Source: Corynebacterium sp. ACRPO
Lineage (GTDB): Bacteria > Actinomycetota > Actinomycetes > Mycobacteriales > Mycobacteriaceae
Length of the DNA stretch: 64,000 nucleotides
Assembly (NCBI RefSeq): GCF_022347205.1
Contig: NZ_JAKRNE010000005.1
Coordinates: forward strand, 80,848 to 144,847
Reading direction: 5' to 3'
The notes under the pieces were generated by a model, which saw only the letters and a program-made list of their open reading frames with translations, made no database searches and was not told the origin of the DNA. Both the position numbers and the translations under genes were made by a program. Below, piece after piece: positions 45,092 through 54,174 of this stretch. How positions within the stretch are numbered: the first letter of the stretch is position 1; every line of letters starts with the position of its first letter.

Positions 45092-45107
45092 ACACTATAC
45101 TTTGGGG
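45092..45107 (-). promoter_or_regulatory. NrdR box candidate, proximal
   Basis: ACACTATACTTTGGGG fits ACACWATATATWGTGT at about 12 of 16 positions. Its start is 32 bp from that of the second box, three helical turns, the usual spacing for NrdR pairs. Confidence 0.55.
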
Positions 45108-45123
45108 GAAATACCCGCAACTA

Positions 45124-45139
45124 ACACAATATGTAGTAG
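45124..45139 (-). promoter_or_regulatory. NrdR box candidate, distal
   Basis: ACACAATATGTAGTAG fits the NrdR consensus at about 13 of 16 positions. Together with the proximal box it predicts ATP/dATP-sensing repression of nrdHIE by NrdR. Confidence 0.6.
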
Positions 45140-45299
45140 TTACAGCCATGGTATTCCCAGGATGGCACACCCCCGGCCCCCACATGTTGACCACACCTAA
45201 GGACAGCCATGAAACTACACCAATGGGATTCCTGCAGGTTTACCTGGAGTTCACGATTTTGTGTGTCAAAGTTCACATTTAAGGGGCTGGCGACCCGCT

Positions 45300-46205
45300 C
45301 TAGGCCCCGCTTATCGGCACCCCCTCAGAGACGCAGGTCGACGGGTTCGGCCCCTCCCCCGGGGCGCGCGTCAGCCCAAAAATGACCTGACTCAACACCG
45401 TCCGGTCGGTCGGCAGCTTGTCGTGCCGAGGAGCCACGCCGCAGACCTCGCCCAGGTCGAGGTTGACCACATCGGCGCCGTCGCCAAGCGCCAGCTGCGA
45501 AGAACTATTCGGAGTCACCGTCGTATCCCCCGGCGAGTAAATGGAGGTATAAAGCACGCCTGGCGCGGTATCTGGCAGCGCATTGAGCCGTTGCATAAAC
45601 TCCGACCCCACTACTTGCTGGATGCCGGCCGTACTAGCCAGGAAGGCGGCGAGGTGAGGTGCGAAGGCAATGAATTTAGAAAGCGTCTCCCCCTGCCCGT
45701 TAAGCGTGGTGCCATGGAAGTTGCCACCTAGCGCCACCGCATGGGACACATGCCCCGCCCCACCATGCATCTGTGTATACGTCTTGATGTGCATACCGCC
45801 CTGGGAATGGCCCACCAAGTTCACCTTGTCCGAGCCAGTGACCTCGCGGACATAGTCCACCTGATCCGCAATTTCCGCGGCCGAATCATCCAGGTCCGCG
45901 ATGGCTTTGACGCTTGGAATCATATTCTGCAAGGTGACATCATCGGCGCCGTAGTCAAAGGCCCACACGCACGCCCCCTGATCTTGCAAGAGATGGACCA
46001 AATTTCCCCACACGGAAGCATTATTCGAGGTTCCATGCAGCAGCACAACGGGCTCAGTGATGTCCCCTGAAGGCACACAGGACGGGTCATTGATACCAAG
46101 AGACTCCGGTGCAGAGGATTCCCACTGTGGTTCTGCGGCATGAGCCACTGGGGCAGACAATCCGAGTGCGGCGGCAGTGAGCGCGGCGACGATTCGCTGG
46201 GACAT
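45300..46205 (-). CDS. Secreted triacylglycerol lipase (lipase class 2 type)
   Basis: 301 residues. Signal peptide SQRIVAALTAAALGLSAPVAHA with AHA cleavage. Oxyanion PVVLLHGTSNNASVWGNL, nucleophile elbow NLVGHSQGGMHIKTY (Ser), Asp likely in YSPGDTTVTPNSSS and His in VAPRHDKLPTDRTVLSQVIFGL. It releases fatty acids from host or environmental lipids, which would matter for a lipid-requiring Corynebacterium (inference). It is monocistronic, with about 95 bp between its start and the rpmJ hairpin. Confidence 0.9.
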   Translation of the reverse strand: MSQRIVAALTAAALGLSAPVAHAAEPQWESSAPESLGINDPSCVPSGDITEPVVLLHGTSNNASVWGNLVHLLQDQGACVWAFDYGADDVTLQNMIPSVKAIADLDDSAAEIADQVDYVREVTGSDKVNLVGHSQGGMHIKTYTQMHGGAGHVSHAVALGGNFHGTTLNGQGETLSKFIAFAPHLAAFLASTAGIQQVVGSEFMQRLNALPDTAPGVLYTSIYSPGDTTVTPNSSSQLALGDGADVVNLDLGEVCGVAPRHDKLPTDRTVLSQVIFGLTRAPGEGPNPSTCVSEGVPISGA

Positions 46206-46313
46206 TATTCTTCTTTCTCACGACATAAATAGACAAAATAATTATATTCATATATTTGCCTTTATGTTCACTTGGATTTAAAAGAATTTATCCTTTGTGC
46301 CGGAGCTCACGCA

Positions 46314-46355
46314 TGAAAAAATCCGCCCCACTCCGGGAGTCCGGAGGGAGCGGAT
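46314..46355 (-). terminator. Terminator of rpmJ
   Basis: ATCCGC/GCGGAT outer stem and CTCCGG/CCGGAG inner stem, followed on the minus strand by TTTTTTCAT. Confidence 0.88.
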
Positions 46356-46370
46356 GGAATCGCGTCTCAA

Positions 46371-46493
46371 TTAGCCCTGACGAGCCTTGAAACGGGGATC
46401 CTTCTTGTTGATCACGAAGACCTTACCGTGGCGGCGAATAACCTGGGCGCCCGGCTTCTTCTTCAGCGACCGAAGGGACTTACGGACCTTCAT
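46371..46493 (-). CDS. rpmJ: Ribosomal protein L36, zinc-free form
   Basis: 40 residues, beginning [20 protein letters not shown] and ending PRFKARQG; a component of the large ribosomal subunit. It lacks all four zinc-binding residues of the ordinary form (no Cys), so it is the C-minus (type B) paralogue. Such copies are often expressed under zinc shortage. AAAGGAG lies 8 nt before the ATG and a strong terminator follows. No Zur-type operator is recognisable upstream. Confidence 0.95.
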   Translation of the reverse strand: MKVRKSLRSLKKKPGAQVIRRHGKVFVINKKDPRFKARQG

Positions 46494-46613
46494 CGGGCGC
46501 TCCTTTCGTTATGCGCAATCTACATGCGGTTGAATAAGTAAAGCACGGACTGGGAATCCCCAGCCATGACACGAGGAAAAATGTTACCTCACACGGCCGT
46601 CAATACCAAAACA

Positions 46614-47969
46614 CTAAGGCTTCACGGGTGCGGACTCGCGCTCGTAGCGCGACTTCATTTCCTCGCCTACCTCATCCAGGCTACGTCCCATAGTCTCTGG
46701 AACCAAAACCTTGGTGTAGCCGATGGCGATGAGACCAAAGACTCCGAAGACGATAAACGCCACTGGGCCGGTCAGCCACTCCACTAGCGGCAGGAAGTAC
46801 TGCGCCACGGCCCAGTTGGTGGCCCATAGCGAGAGCCCCGCAATGCCCATGCCTAGGCCGCGCACCTGCAGTGGCACCAGCTCGGAGATGAGTAGCCAGG
46901 TAGTGGGCGACACTGCCGCCTGCTGAAAGGCGATAAACAGCGCCATGAATACCAACGAGACCATGGCCATAGCAGTGGAGTCCTGCGCATGAGAATAGGC
47001 AAAGGAGAGGATAAACAGCGAGACCACGTTGCCGGTCAGGCCGATCAGCAACAACCGCTTTCGCCCAATGCGGTCCACGACCTTGAGCCCCACCCAGCAA
47101 GCCAGCACGGATACCGTGCCGATAACGATGGAGGTATAAACCGAGTTGGCAGTGGATATCCCCACCTGGTTCATCATGGTCGGCGCGAAGTACACGATGG
47201 CGTTGACGCCGGTAATCTGCTGCGTCAGCCCCATCAACATGGCAAGCAACACCGTAATTTGCATCCACCGATGAGCTTTCAGAGCCTTCCATTCGGATCC
47301 GCTGGACTTTCGCGCAGTCTCCTGCGAGGTCAGATCCGAAATATCCATCCCGGCGCGCCCGGCGATCTCTTGGGCGCGGGGCATTTTCCCGTTAGTGGCC
47401 AGCCATACCGGCGTCTCTGGCAGAAACGCCATCCCAAGCGCCAGCGCCAGGCCCGGCACGGCGGCCAAGCCCAGCATCCACTCCCAGCTACCGGTAGAGG
47501 CCAGCGCAGAGTTGACCAGGTAGGCCATCAACTGCCCCACCACAATCGCGAGGGTATTGAGCGAGACCATGCGCCCGCGCACCTTGGCGGGCACGATCTC
47601 CGCGATATACATGGGAGACACGATGGACACTGCACCCACGGCCAAGCCCAAAAAGGTGCGCGCCGCGGCCAGCATTCCCACCGAGCCGGAAAGCGCACAC
47701 CAGATGGACCCCAACACGAAAATGATGCCGCCTGCAATCAGCGTGAAGCGGCGTCCATATCTATCGGCGATGCGCCCCGCCGTCAGCGCACCTACTGCAG
47801 CACCCACGAGCAGCATCGAGGTCACCCAACCCTCTTGGTGGGCACTCATGTCGAATGCGGGACTAATAAAAAGCAAGGCACCGGACATCACGCCGGTGTC
47901 GTATCCAAATAGCAGCCCGCCCAGGGCCGCTATTCCAGCTACTACCTTGACATAAACTTCCTTATTCAC
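46614..47969 (-). CDS. MFS sugar porter
   Basis: Proton-coupled sugar importer of 451 residues and twelve helices. Family marks: [60 protein letters not shown], the [12 protein letters not shown] motif and [20 protein letters not shown] (sugar-binding QQ). Substrate not determinable; related corynebacterial proteins carry inositol or glucose. GTG 47969 is used because homology starts at the following residues; a reading to 48443 overlaps nadE. A 12-bp palindrome (47972-47983) sits directly upstream. Confidence 0.92.
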   Translation of the reverse strand: MNKEVYVKVVAGIAALGGLLFGYDTGVMSGALLFISPAFDMSAHQEGWVTSMLLVGAAVGALTAGRIADRYGRRFTLIAGGIIFVLGSIWCALSGSVGMLAAARTFLGLAVGAVSIVSPMYIAEIVPAKVRGRMVSLNTLAIVVGQLMAYLVNSALASTGSWEWMLGLAAVPGLALALGMAFLPETPVWLATNGKMPRAQEIAGRAGMDISDLTSQETARKSSGSEWKALKAHRWMQITVLLAMLMGLTQQITGVNAIVYFAPTMMNQVGISTANSVYTSIVIGTVSVLACWVGLKVVDRIGRKRLLLIGLTGNVVSLFILSFAYSHAQDSTAMAMVSLVFMALFIAFQQAAVSPTTWLLISELVPLQVRGLGMGIAGLSLWATNWAVAQYFLPLVEWLTGPVAFIVFGVFGLIAIGYTKVLVPETMGRSLDEVGEEMKSRYERESAPVKP

Positions 47970-47971
47970 AG

Positions 47972-47983
47972 CACAATATTGTG
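47972..47983. promoter_or_regulatory. Palindrome between sugar porter and nadE
   Basis: CACAATATTGTG is a perfect 12-bp palindrome in the 27-bp gap between divergent genes. It could be an operator, or the overlapping -10 elements of both promoters. Confidence 0.5.
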
Positions 47984-47996
47984 TCAGGCGGCTACC

Positions 47997-48818
47997 ATGA
48001 ACGTCATGTCGAACGATGCCGAAAAACTGCAGCAAACCATCATAAAAGCCCTGGGTGTGCGCCCCTTTATCGATCCAGAAGCCGAAGTGCGACGCCGCGT
48101 GGATTTCTTGGTTGACTACCTGCGTACCACCGGTGCTAAAGGCTACGTGCTGGGAATTTCCGGCGGCCAGGATTCCACCTTGGCGGGAAAGCTTGCGCAG
48201 CTGGCGGTGGAGCGCGTCGACGGCGCGGAGTTTTGGGCCGTGCGCCTGCCCCATGGCGTGCAGGCCGATGAGGACGATGCCCAGATTGCCCTGGATTTCA
48301 TCCAGCCCGATCACCGCGCCACCGTCGATATCAAGCCGGCCACCCTGGCCCTCGACGATCAGGTGGCGGATGCGCTGCAGCTTGCCGACGTCACCGATTT
48401 CAACCGCGGCAATACCAAAGCGCGCCTGCGCATGACCTCCCAATACGCCATCGCAGGCGAGGTAGGCGCGCTAGTCATCGGCACCGACCACGCGGCGGAA
48501 AACGTCACCGCCTTCTTTACCAAGTGGGGCGATGGCGCGGCGGATCTCCTCCCCTTGGCAGGGCTCAATAAGCGCCAAGGCGCCGCCCTCCTAGAGCACC
48601 TCGGCGCCCCGCGCTCTACCTGGGAGAAGGTCCCCACCGCGGACTTGGAGGACGATAAGCCCCAGCTTCCCGACGAAGAAGCCCTCGGCGTCACCTACGC
48701 CCACATCGATGACTACCTAGAGGGCAAAGCGGTTCCCGACGCCGCCCGCGAACGCATCGAAACCTTATGGCACCGCGGCGCCCACAAACGCATCATGCCG
48801 CAGGGGCCGAATCTTTAG
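47997..48818 (+). CDS. nadE: NH3-dependent NAD+ synthetase
   Basis: Final step of NAD synthesis, amidating deamido-NAD. 273 residues, single-domain (no glutaminase part): the ATP-pyrophosphatase loop [60 protein letters not shown] and [34 protein letters not shown] 47997 is used, with AGGCGG 6-11 nt upstream; ATG 48006 is an alternative. It ends 4 bases inside the converging fructosamine kinase-like gene. Confidence 0.96.
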   Translation: MNVMSNDAEKLQQTIIKALGVRPFIDPEAEVRRRVDFLVDYLRTTGAKGYVLGISGGQDSTLAGKLAQLAVERVDGAEFWAVRLPHGVQADEDDAQIALDFIQPDHRATVDIKPATLALDDQVADALQLADVTDFNRGNTKARLRMTSQYAIAGEVGALVIGTDHAAENVTAFFTKWGDGAADLLPLAGLNKRQGAALLEHLGAPRSTWEKVPTADLEDDKPQLPDEEALGVTYAHIDDYLEGKAVPDAARERIETLWHRGAHKRIMPQGPNL

Positions 48819-49540
48819 GCCAGTGCCTCCAAGGTTGCGGCCGCAGCGTGCTCCAGCGGCCGGTTATAGCTGGCGCCGTGCGTCAGCGCATGCACTGCCA
48901 ACGGATGCAGCTGGTGCATGGGAATCCACTTTTCGATGTCCTTAGGCGCACCATATCCCCGGAAAATCTCCTCAAGGTACGGTGCCCCGAAAAGCGCCAA
49001 CATCCCCAAATCCGTATGCGGGTGCCCACCATGGGCGGCGGGGTCAATCATGATGCCGCCATCCGCTCCAAAAAGCAGGTTGCCCGCCCATAGATCGCCG
49101 TGGATGCGCGCCGGCGCCACATCCCAACTGCGCGCGGCGATGGCATCGCAGGCACGCCTTACCAAGTCCAACTGCGCTGCACTAATCCCCGCTAGTTCCG
49201 CGAAGGGCAGCACTCGCTGTTCAACATAGAACTCGCCCCAATTATCCGTCGGGATGCAGTCCTGTTCGATACTGCCGATGAAGTTCTTGCCTTCCCACCC
49301 GGTAGGAGGCGCGCCAAACGCTTCGGCTCCCCCACGGTGCATGCGCGCCAGCTCCGCACCAAATGTCCGCGCCGCCTCCGGCGTAGGCATGACCTCGTCC
49401 ACGCGCTCGGTAACGATTTCTAGCCCGTCGGCGCTCACGACGTTGACCACCGCGTCGGTGGCTTCCCCGAGCCACCGCAGCCCGGCAGCCTCGGCACCTG
49501 CTTGATCTCTGTCGCGTACTCGCTTTGAAAAAGTCTGCAT
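48815..49540 (-). CDS. Fructosamine kinase family protein
   Basis: 241 residues with a protein kinase-like (APH) fold. [39 protein letters not shown] holds the catalytic Asp and the DPA metal site. The family phosphorylates glycated amines, helping deglycation. TAGGCT lies exactly 7 nt before ATG 49540 and no ribosome site is seen (leaderless arrangement). Converges on nadE with a 4-bp overlap. Confidence 0.88.
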   Translation of the reverse strand: MQTFSKRVRDRDQAGAEAAGLRWLGEATDAVVNVVSADGLEIVTERVDEVMPTPEAARTFGAELARMHRGGAEAFGAPPTGWEGKNFIGSIEQDCIPTDNWGEFYVEQRVLPFAELAGISAAQLDLVRRACDAIAARSWDVAPARIHGDLWAGNLLFGADGGIMIDPAAHGGHPHTDLGMLALFGAPYLEEIFRGYGAPKDIEKWIPMHQLHPLAVHALTHGASYNRPLEHAAAATLEALA

Positions 49541-49570
49541 GCCGCCCAGCCTAATCTGGCAAGGAAATTT

Positions 49571-49945
49571 TTAAAGCGCCGCGTACTCGCGCGTGGGCAG
49601 AGCCATCATAAAGAGCAAGGCGATTCCACCGAACACCGGAATGAGCCCAATCAGGCATAACAACCCCGACCTCCCGGAATCGTGCAGCCGCCGGCACATC
49701 AAAGAAACGACTGGAATCACAAGTACCGCCTCGGCAATAGTCTCAAAATCCACGCCAAAGTGCCGATCGATAATGCCGATTGCCACAGAACTCAGCACGA
49801 GGAAACCGAAAACCCACCAAAACTCACTCATGGACGCACGGCCACGAAAGTTGAAGTACTTTACAAAGAACCTGCCTAGCGCCTGTACAGGCGACGCCCC
49901 ATAGAGCGCTTCGCGTGTAAAGAACCCTGTGGATTCATCAGTCAT
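49571..49945 (-). CDS. DUF805 membrane protein
   Basis: 124 residues with four hydrophobic helices. FFVKYFNFRGRASMSEFWWVFGF and LMCRRLHDSGRSGLLCLIGLIPVFG are the DUF805 hallmarks. Function unknown; no pathway link. ATG 49945 is chosen by family length; in-frame ATG 49978 is possible. It is divergent from the thioredoxin reductase-like gene across 80 bp. Confidence 0.85.
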   Translation of the reverse strand: MTDESTGFFTREALYGASPVQALGRFFVKYFNFRGRASMSEFWWVFGFLVLSSVAIGIIDRHFGVDFETIAEAVLVIPVVSLMCRRLHDSGRSGLLCLIGLIPVFGGIALLFMMALPTREYAAL

Positions 49946-50025
49946 TCTGCGCGCGAGCCCCTTCGATGTTGACTGCATATACTCGGCTGCGCACCATGCT
50001 ACCCACTTCCTATAAAGGAGGAGCA

Positions 50026-50934
50026 ATGTACTCGGACGTCATCATCATCGGCGGTGGCTTTGCCGGCACCGCTGCGGCCATCACCTTGGCCCGCGCTAAC
50101 CGAAAAATTCGGTTAATCGATTCCGGCGCTCCCCGGAATCGCTTCAGCGAACATGCCCACGGCATCCTTGGCCTCGATGGCGCGGCTCCCGCCGAACTGC
50201 TTCAGCGCGGCCACGCGGAGGTGGGGAAATTCGGTGGAACCATTACCCAGGGCTCGGTGGAGAAACTCACCCGGGATTCTGAGTGCGAGCCTTGGCAAGC
50301 AAAGCTTGGCAGCGGCGAGGTTCTTGAATCCCGCCACGTTCTCGTCGCGACGGGGCTCACGGACAAGCTCCCTGCAGTTCCCGGCCTGAGCGATTTGTGG
50401 GGCACCAGGGTCTTTCACTGCCCTTACTGCCATGGCTACGAAGTCACCGGAAAGAAGGTTGCGCTCATCGGCGGCGCGAATCCGCCTTTTACCATCCGGA
50501 TCAGCAAGCTGCTGTCCACGTGGACGGACACGCTGACCTTTTACCCCAATGGCCTTGAGCTCACCGATCTTGATCGCACTCAACTCGCCGGATTAGGCGT
50601 AAAGGTAAACGATGCGAAAGTGACACAGCTCCGGCCAGAGGAGACATCGTCAACCGGCGTAGTAGTGCAAAGCACTACTGGTGAAGACGCCTACGAAGCA
50701 TGCTTTACTGGGCCCGATTTTCTGCCCAATGACGCACTGCTGCAGGATGCTGGCTGCGAATCAGCCAACGGGTGGGTCAGCGTAGAGCATGGCCAGACCT
50801 CGGTATCGCGCCTGTGGGCGGCCGGCAATGTGGTCAGCTCACCGGACCAAGTCTCGCAAGCGATGGGCAGCGGCGCGGCCGTGGGCATCGCTATCGATCA
50901 GCGCATGCTCGATGAGAATCTAGCGGAGCTCTAG
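50026..50934 (+). CDS. Thioredoxin reductase-like FAD/NAD(P) oxidoreductase
   Basis: 302 residues. FAD site VIIIGGGFAGTAAAITLARA at the N-terminus, redox-type CPYCHGYE (residues about 133-140) and a terminal WAAGNVVSSPDQVSQAMGSGAAVG. The NAD(P)-binding glycine motif reads IGGANPP, unlike the usual GxGxxA/G, so the nucleotide preference may differ. Such flavoproteins act as thioredoxin reductase or dithiol oxidase. ATG 50026 has an AAAGGAGG site. The true thioredoxin reductase lies elsewhere in most corynebacteria. Confidence 0.88.
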   Translation: MYSDVIIIGGGFAGTAAAITLARANRKIRLIDSGAPRNRFSEHAHGILGLDGAAPAELLQRGHAEVGKFGGTITQGSVEKLTRDSECEPWQAKLGSGEVLESRHVLVATGLTDKLPAVPGLSDLWGTRVFHCPYCHGYEVTGKKVALIGGANPPFTIRISKLLSTWTDTLTFYPNGLELTDLDRTQLAGLGVKVNDAKVTQLRPEETSSTGVVVQSTTGEDAYEACFTGPDFLPNDALLQDAGCESANGWVSVEHGQTSVSRLWAAGNVVSSPDQVSQAMGSGAAVGIAIDQRMLDENLAEL

Positions 50935-50951
50935 CCCTCCGCAACAAGAAA

Positions 50952-50986
50952 AAAGGAGAGGAACTGATGTTCCTCTCCTTTATTTT
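50952..50986. terminator. Bidirectional terminator
   Basis: AAAGGAGAGGAAC (50952-50964) and GTTCCTCTCCTTT (50969-50981), loop TGAT, followed by TATTTTG on the plus side and by a run of A upstream (T on the minus side). It serves the oxidoreductase and tRNA-Ala. Confidence 0.92.
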
Positions 50987-50987
50987 G

Positions 50988-51060
50988 TGGAGCTAACGGG
51001 ATTCGAACCCGTGACCCCCACACTGCCAGTGTGGTGCGCTACCAGCTGCGCCATAGCCCC
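50988..51060 (-). tRNA. tRNA-Ala (GGC anticodon)
   Basis: Acceptor GGGGCTA (51060-51054) pairs with TAGCTCC (50995-50989) with one G-T pair. The anticodon loop CTGGCAG gives GGC and the T arm is CGGGTTCGAATCCCG. CCA is not encoded: ACAA follows the stem. Confidence 0.95.
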
Positions 51061-51136
51061 TCAAACGAGGTGCAACCCTGTGGGCTGCAACTCGCTTAAA
51101 TATACATGGAGGGTATTTAACTCTCCAAATCGCCTG

Positions 51137-51886
51137 CTACTTGGTGACGATTTCTACCCAGTCACCCAGGTTCTTGCCGGCCTTTTGATCCTTTTCTGAT
51201 GGAACATCCTTGCCATCCTTGACAATACGCGGCGAGGAGACAGAGCCGGTTTCCTTATCCAGCTTGTCGTAGTTAGTCTTTGCCACCTTATTGCCCTGCT
51301 TGACGTCCACATCCTTCATGGAATCAACGACATCATCGTCCGCGCCAAACTCCTTGGCGGCGTCAGCAATATCCTTGATGTCCCACGAAGTAGCCACCTT
51401 TTGCTGGTTCTGCAGCATGTAGTCACGCAGGTTCCAGTAGGTCTTGATATCACCAGACTTGGCCAGCTCGGACATAGCGGCTGCCGCCTTAGTGGAGTAT
51501 CCCTCCTGGTTCTCAATATCCTCACCATCCAAGAAGTTGAGGGTACGCACGTGGACGATCAGCTTGCCGTCTTCGATGGCCTTCTGCATGTCACCGTCGG
51601 TGGCCTGAGCCAGTTCGGCACAGTGCGGGCAGGAGTAGTCTTCGTAGAGATCCACCTCAGGGGTGCCCTTCTTGGCGCTTTCAGACTTAAGGGTAATAGC
51701 ACCGTCGTTGTACTCCATGGACATATTTACGTCCTTGGCTTCAAGGGCATCGACAGAATCCGTGGACGACTGCTTGCCATTCCACACGATGTAGCCAATA
51801 ACAACGGCAATGATGACGAGGAGTACGCCGACTCCCCAAATAAAACCGTTGCCACCCTTGGCGTTAGGGTCAGTTACTTTGCTCAT
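51137..51886 (-). CDS. Membrane-anchored DsbA-like thioredoxin-fold protein
   Basis: 249 residues. One N-terminal membrane helix (FIWGVGVLLVIIAVVIGYIVW), then a DsbA-type domain with CPHC redox site (VDLYEDYSCPHCAELAQ) and SVSSPRIVKDG (cis-Pro loop as SP). It probably oxidises or isomerises secreted proteins. ATG 51886 has an AAGG site about 9-12 nt upstream and begins the hydrophilic lead. The DoxX/MauE gene directly upstream is a typical redox partner. Confidence 0.9.
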   Translation of the reverse strand: MSKVTDPNAKGGNGFIWGVGVLLVIIAVVIGYIVWNGKQSSTDSVDALEAKDVNMSMEYNDGAITLKSESAKKGTPEVDLYEDYSCPHCAELAQATDGDMQKAIEDGKLIVHVRTLNFLDGEDIENQEGYSTKAAAAMSELAKSGDIKTYWNLRDYMLQNQQKVATSWDIKDIADAAKEFGADDDVVDSMKDVDVKQGNKVAKTNYDKLDKETGSVSSPRIVKDGKDVPSEKDQKAGKNLGDWVEIVTK

Positions 51887-51939
51887 TTGAACCTTGCCTT
51901 CAAAATTTTCGGACCAATCCAGCCTACCTTGCCCACCGC

Positions 51940-52404
51940 TTAGGGGTGAAGGGCAAACTTGGTGAAGGGGCGCTTGATGGTCCATAGGGTCAGGAATAGA
52001 AATGCGGCGTCGCGCAGCAGCGTCTTCGCATAATCCATTCCTCGGTCAGGGTTTTGGGCGTCATAGCCAAAGCAGCCGCAGTCAATATCCAGTCCACGGG
52101 CCCAAGCTTGTGCGATGCCCACCATAAAGAGCAGCATCACGCAGGTAGCCACGATGGAGGACTGGCGCAGGAATAGCCCGAGCAGCAGCAGCACGCCACC
52201 GATGATTTCGAGCGGACCAATGACAATGGCGAGGTAGCCGGCCCAATCGGGAGTAAAGATGTCATAGCCCTTGATGGCCTGGGTCATGTCTAGGGTCTTG
52301 CCAAGCTTATGCACGCCGGCGTCAATCCACACCCAGGCCATGCCAAAGCGGGCAATGAAGCTGATGACATCAAGCACCAGCTTCCCATTAATCTTGCTAC
52401 TCAC
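51940..52404 (-). CDS. DoxX/MauE-family membrane protein
   Basis: 154 residues with four helices. ARFGMAWVWIDAGVHKLG and AQAWARGLDIDCGCFGYD (Cys pair CGC) match the MauE/DoxX group that assists disulfide chemistry. It starts with GTG 52404, 16 bp behind pgm. Together with the DsbA-like gene 53 bp downstream it likely forms an oxidative-folding pair. Confidence 0.88.
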   Translation of the reverse strand: MSSKINGKLVLDVISFIARFGMAWVWIDAGVHKLGKTLDMTQAIKGYDIFTPDWAGYLAIVIGPLEIIGGVLLLLGLFLRQSSIVATCVMLLFMVGIAQAWARGLDIDCGCFGYDAQNPDRGMDYAKTLLRDAAFLFLTLWTIKRPFTKFALHP

Positions 52405-52420
52405 GAGGTTGAGTGTAGCG

Positions 52421-54037
52421 TTAAACCCCTAATACATGGGAAACAACTGCCTGTGCTTCTGCTTGCACCTGCTTGAGATGTTCCTCACCCAAGAAAGATT
52501 CGGCATAGATTTTGTACTTATCTTCAGTGCCGGAAGGACGAGCAGCGAACCAGGCATTTTTCGTCGCTACCTTCAGGCCGCCGATGGCCGCACCGTTGCC
52601 GGGTGCCTCCGTCAGCTTGGCCACGATGTCCTCGCCTGCTAGCTCCGTGGCGGAAACTTTTTCAGGAGACAGCTTCTTGAGGATGGCCTTCTGCTCGCGG
52701 TTCGCGGGGGCGTCGGTGCGGGCATAGGCTGGGGCGCCGAATTTCTCCGCCAGTTCTGCGTAGCGCTGGGACGGAGTCTTGCCGGTGACGGCGGTAATCT
52801 CCGCGGCGAGTAGATCCATAATGATGCCGTCCTTATCGGTGGACCACACGGAGCCATCGAAGCGCAGGAAAGACGCCCCGGCAGACTCCTCGCCACCGAA
52901 ACCAATGGTGCCTTCGAGCAACCCCGGTACAAACCACTTAAAGCCGACGGGCACCTCCACCAATTCGCGGTCTAGGCTTTTCACCACGCGATCGATCATG
53001 GAGGAAGACACCAGGGTCTTTCCCACACCGGCACTCCCCCACTGCGGGCGGTGACTAAAGAGGTACTCGATAGCCACGGCGAGGTAGTGATTGGGGTTCA
53101 TGAGTCCGGCATCGGGAGTGACAATGCCATGGCGGTCCGCGTCGGCGTCGTTGCCGGTGGCAAGGTCGAACTTAGAGCGGGCGTCAATAAGCGAGGCCAT
53201 AGCATCCGGCGAGGAGCAATCCATGCGGATCTTTCCATCCGTATCCAAGGTCATAAAGCGGAAAGTGGAATCCACCTCCGGATTCACCACGGTCACGTTG
53301 AGCTCGTAATGGTCAGCGATGGCCTGCCAATAATCCACGGAAGCGCCACCCATGGGATCGGCGCCGATGAGCAGGCCGGATTCTTTAATGGCCTGCATAT
53401 CCACCACGTTCTTCAGGTCAGCCACGTAGTTGTGCACGTAGTCGTGCTTCACGCAGCGCTCGTCCAGCACGCCCGCGACAGACGTCCGCTTCACACCCTC
53501 CAGCCCAGCGCGCAGGTACTCGTTCGCGCGGCCCGCAATCCAATCCGTGGCCTGAGCGTCGGCCGGGCCACCGGTAGGCGGGTTGTACTTGAAGCCGCCA
53601 TCGCGGGGAGGATTATGGGACGGGGTAATCACGATGCCATCGGCGCCAGGGTGGGTCAGGATGGCATGGGAGACCGCTGGGGTCGGCGTGTAGCGGCCGC
53701 GCTCGTCGACGCGAACCTCCACCCCATTGGCCAGCAGCACCTCAAGGGCGGAGACCATGGCAGGCTCGGACAGCGCGTGGGTATCGCGGCCGATGAAAAT
53801 CGCCCCAGCAACGCCTTGTTCCGCGCGGTAATCCACAATGGCTTGGGTAATCGCTAGGATATGAGCCTCATTAAAGGCTCGATCCAGCGCGGAGCCGCGG
53901 TGGCCTGAGGTACCGAAGGACACCTGCTGATCCGGGTTATCGGCGTCCGGGGTACGGGTGTAGTAGGCGGTGACCAATTCTGCGATATCAATAAGATCCG
54001 CGGGCTGTGCCAGCGTACCGGCGCGCTCGTGGGCCAT
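52421..54037 (-). CDS. pgm: Phosphoglucomutase (alpha-D-glucose phosphate-specific)
   Basis: Interconverts glucose 1- and 6-phosphate for glycogen, trehalose and cell-wall sugar synthesis. In 538 residues: [20 protein letters not shown], the phosphoserine loop [27 protein letters not shown], the metal loop [28 protein letters not shown] and the ending [16 protein letters not shown]. First in the order pgm-doxX-dsbA. The start ATG 54037 has a CAAGGAGT site. Confidence 0.97.
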   Translation of the reverse strand: MAHERAGTLAQPADLIDIAELVTAYYTRTPDADNPDQQVSFGTSGHRGSALDRAFNEAHILAITQAIVDYRAEQGVAGAIFIGRDTHALSEPAMVSALEVLLANGVEVRVDERGRYTPTPAVSHAILTHPGADGIVITPSHNPPRDGGFKYNPPTGGPADAQATDWIAGRANEYLRAGLEGVKRTSVAGVLDERCVKHDYVHNYVADLKNVVDMQAIKESGLLIGADPMGGASVDYWQAIADHYELNVTVVNPEVDSTFRFMTLDTDGKIRMDCSSPDAMASLIDARSKFDLATGNDADADRHGIVTPDAGLMNPNHYLAVAIEYLFSHRPQWGSAGVGKTLVSSSMIDRVVKSLDRELVEVPVGFKWFVPGLLEGTIGFGGEESAGASFLRFDGSVWSTDKDGIIMDLLAAEITAVTGKTPSQRYAELAEKFGAPAYARTDAPANREQKAILKKLSPEKVSATELAGEDIVAKLTEAPGNGAAIGGLKVATKNAWFAARPSGTEDKYKIYAESFLGEEHLKQVQAEAQAVVSHVLGV

Positions 54038-54161
54038 GGCGTACTCCTTGAAGGGTTGGGGTGGTATGCCATCCCAGCTTGCCTGCTCTCCCGTAGTTGC
54101 GCAGGACGAATATTCCCCCGGCTGGGGGTATGGGCAAATTTACTCCATTTCTATAGTTCGC

Positions 54162-54174
54162 TAGATTTACAGAA
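54162..54174 (+). promoter_or_regulatory. Leaderless-type -10 box of the alanine symporter
   Basis: TAGATT (54162-54167), 6 bases, then ATG 54174. No ribosome binding site precedes the start. A TATAGT at 54152 is an alternative. Confidence 0.4.
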
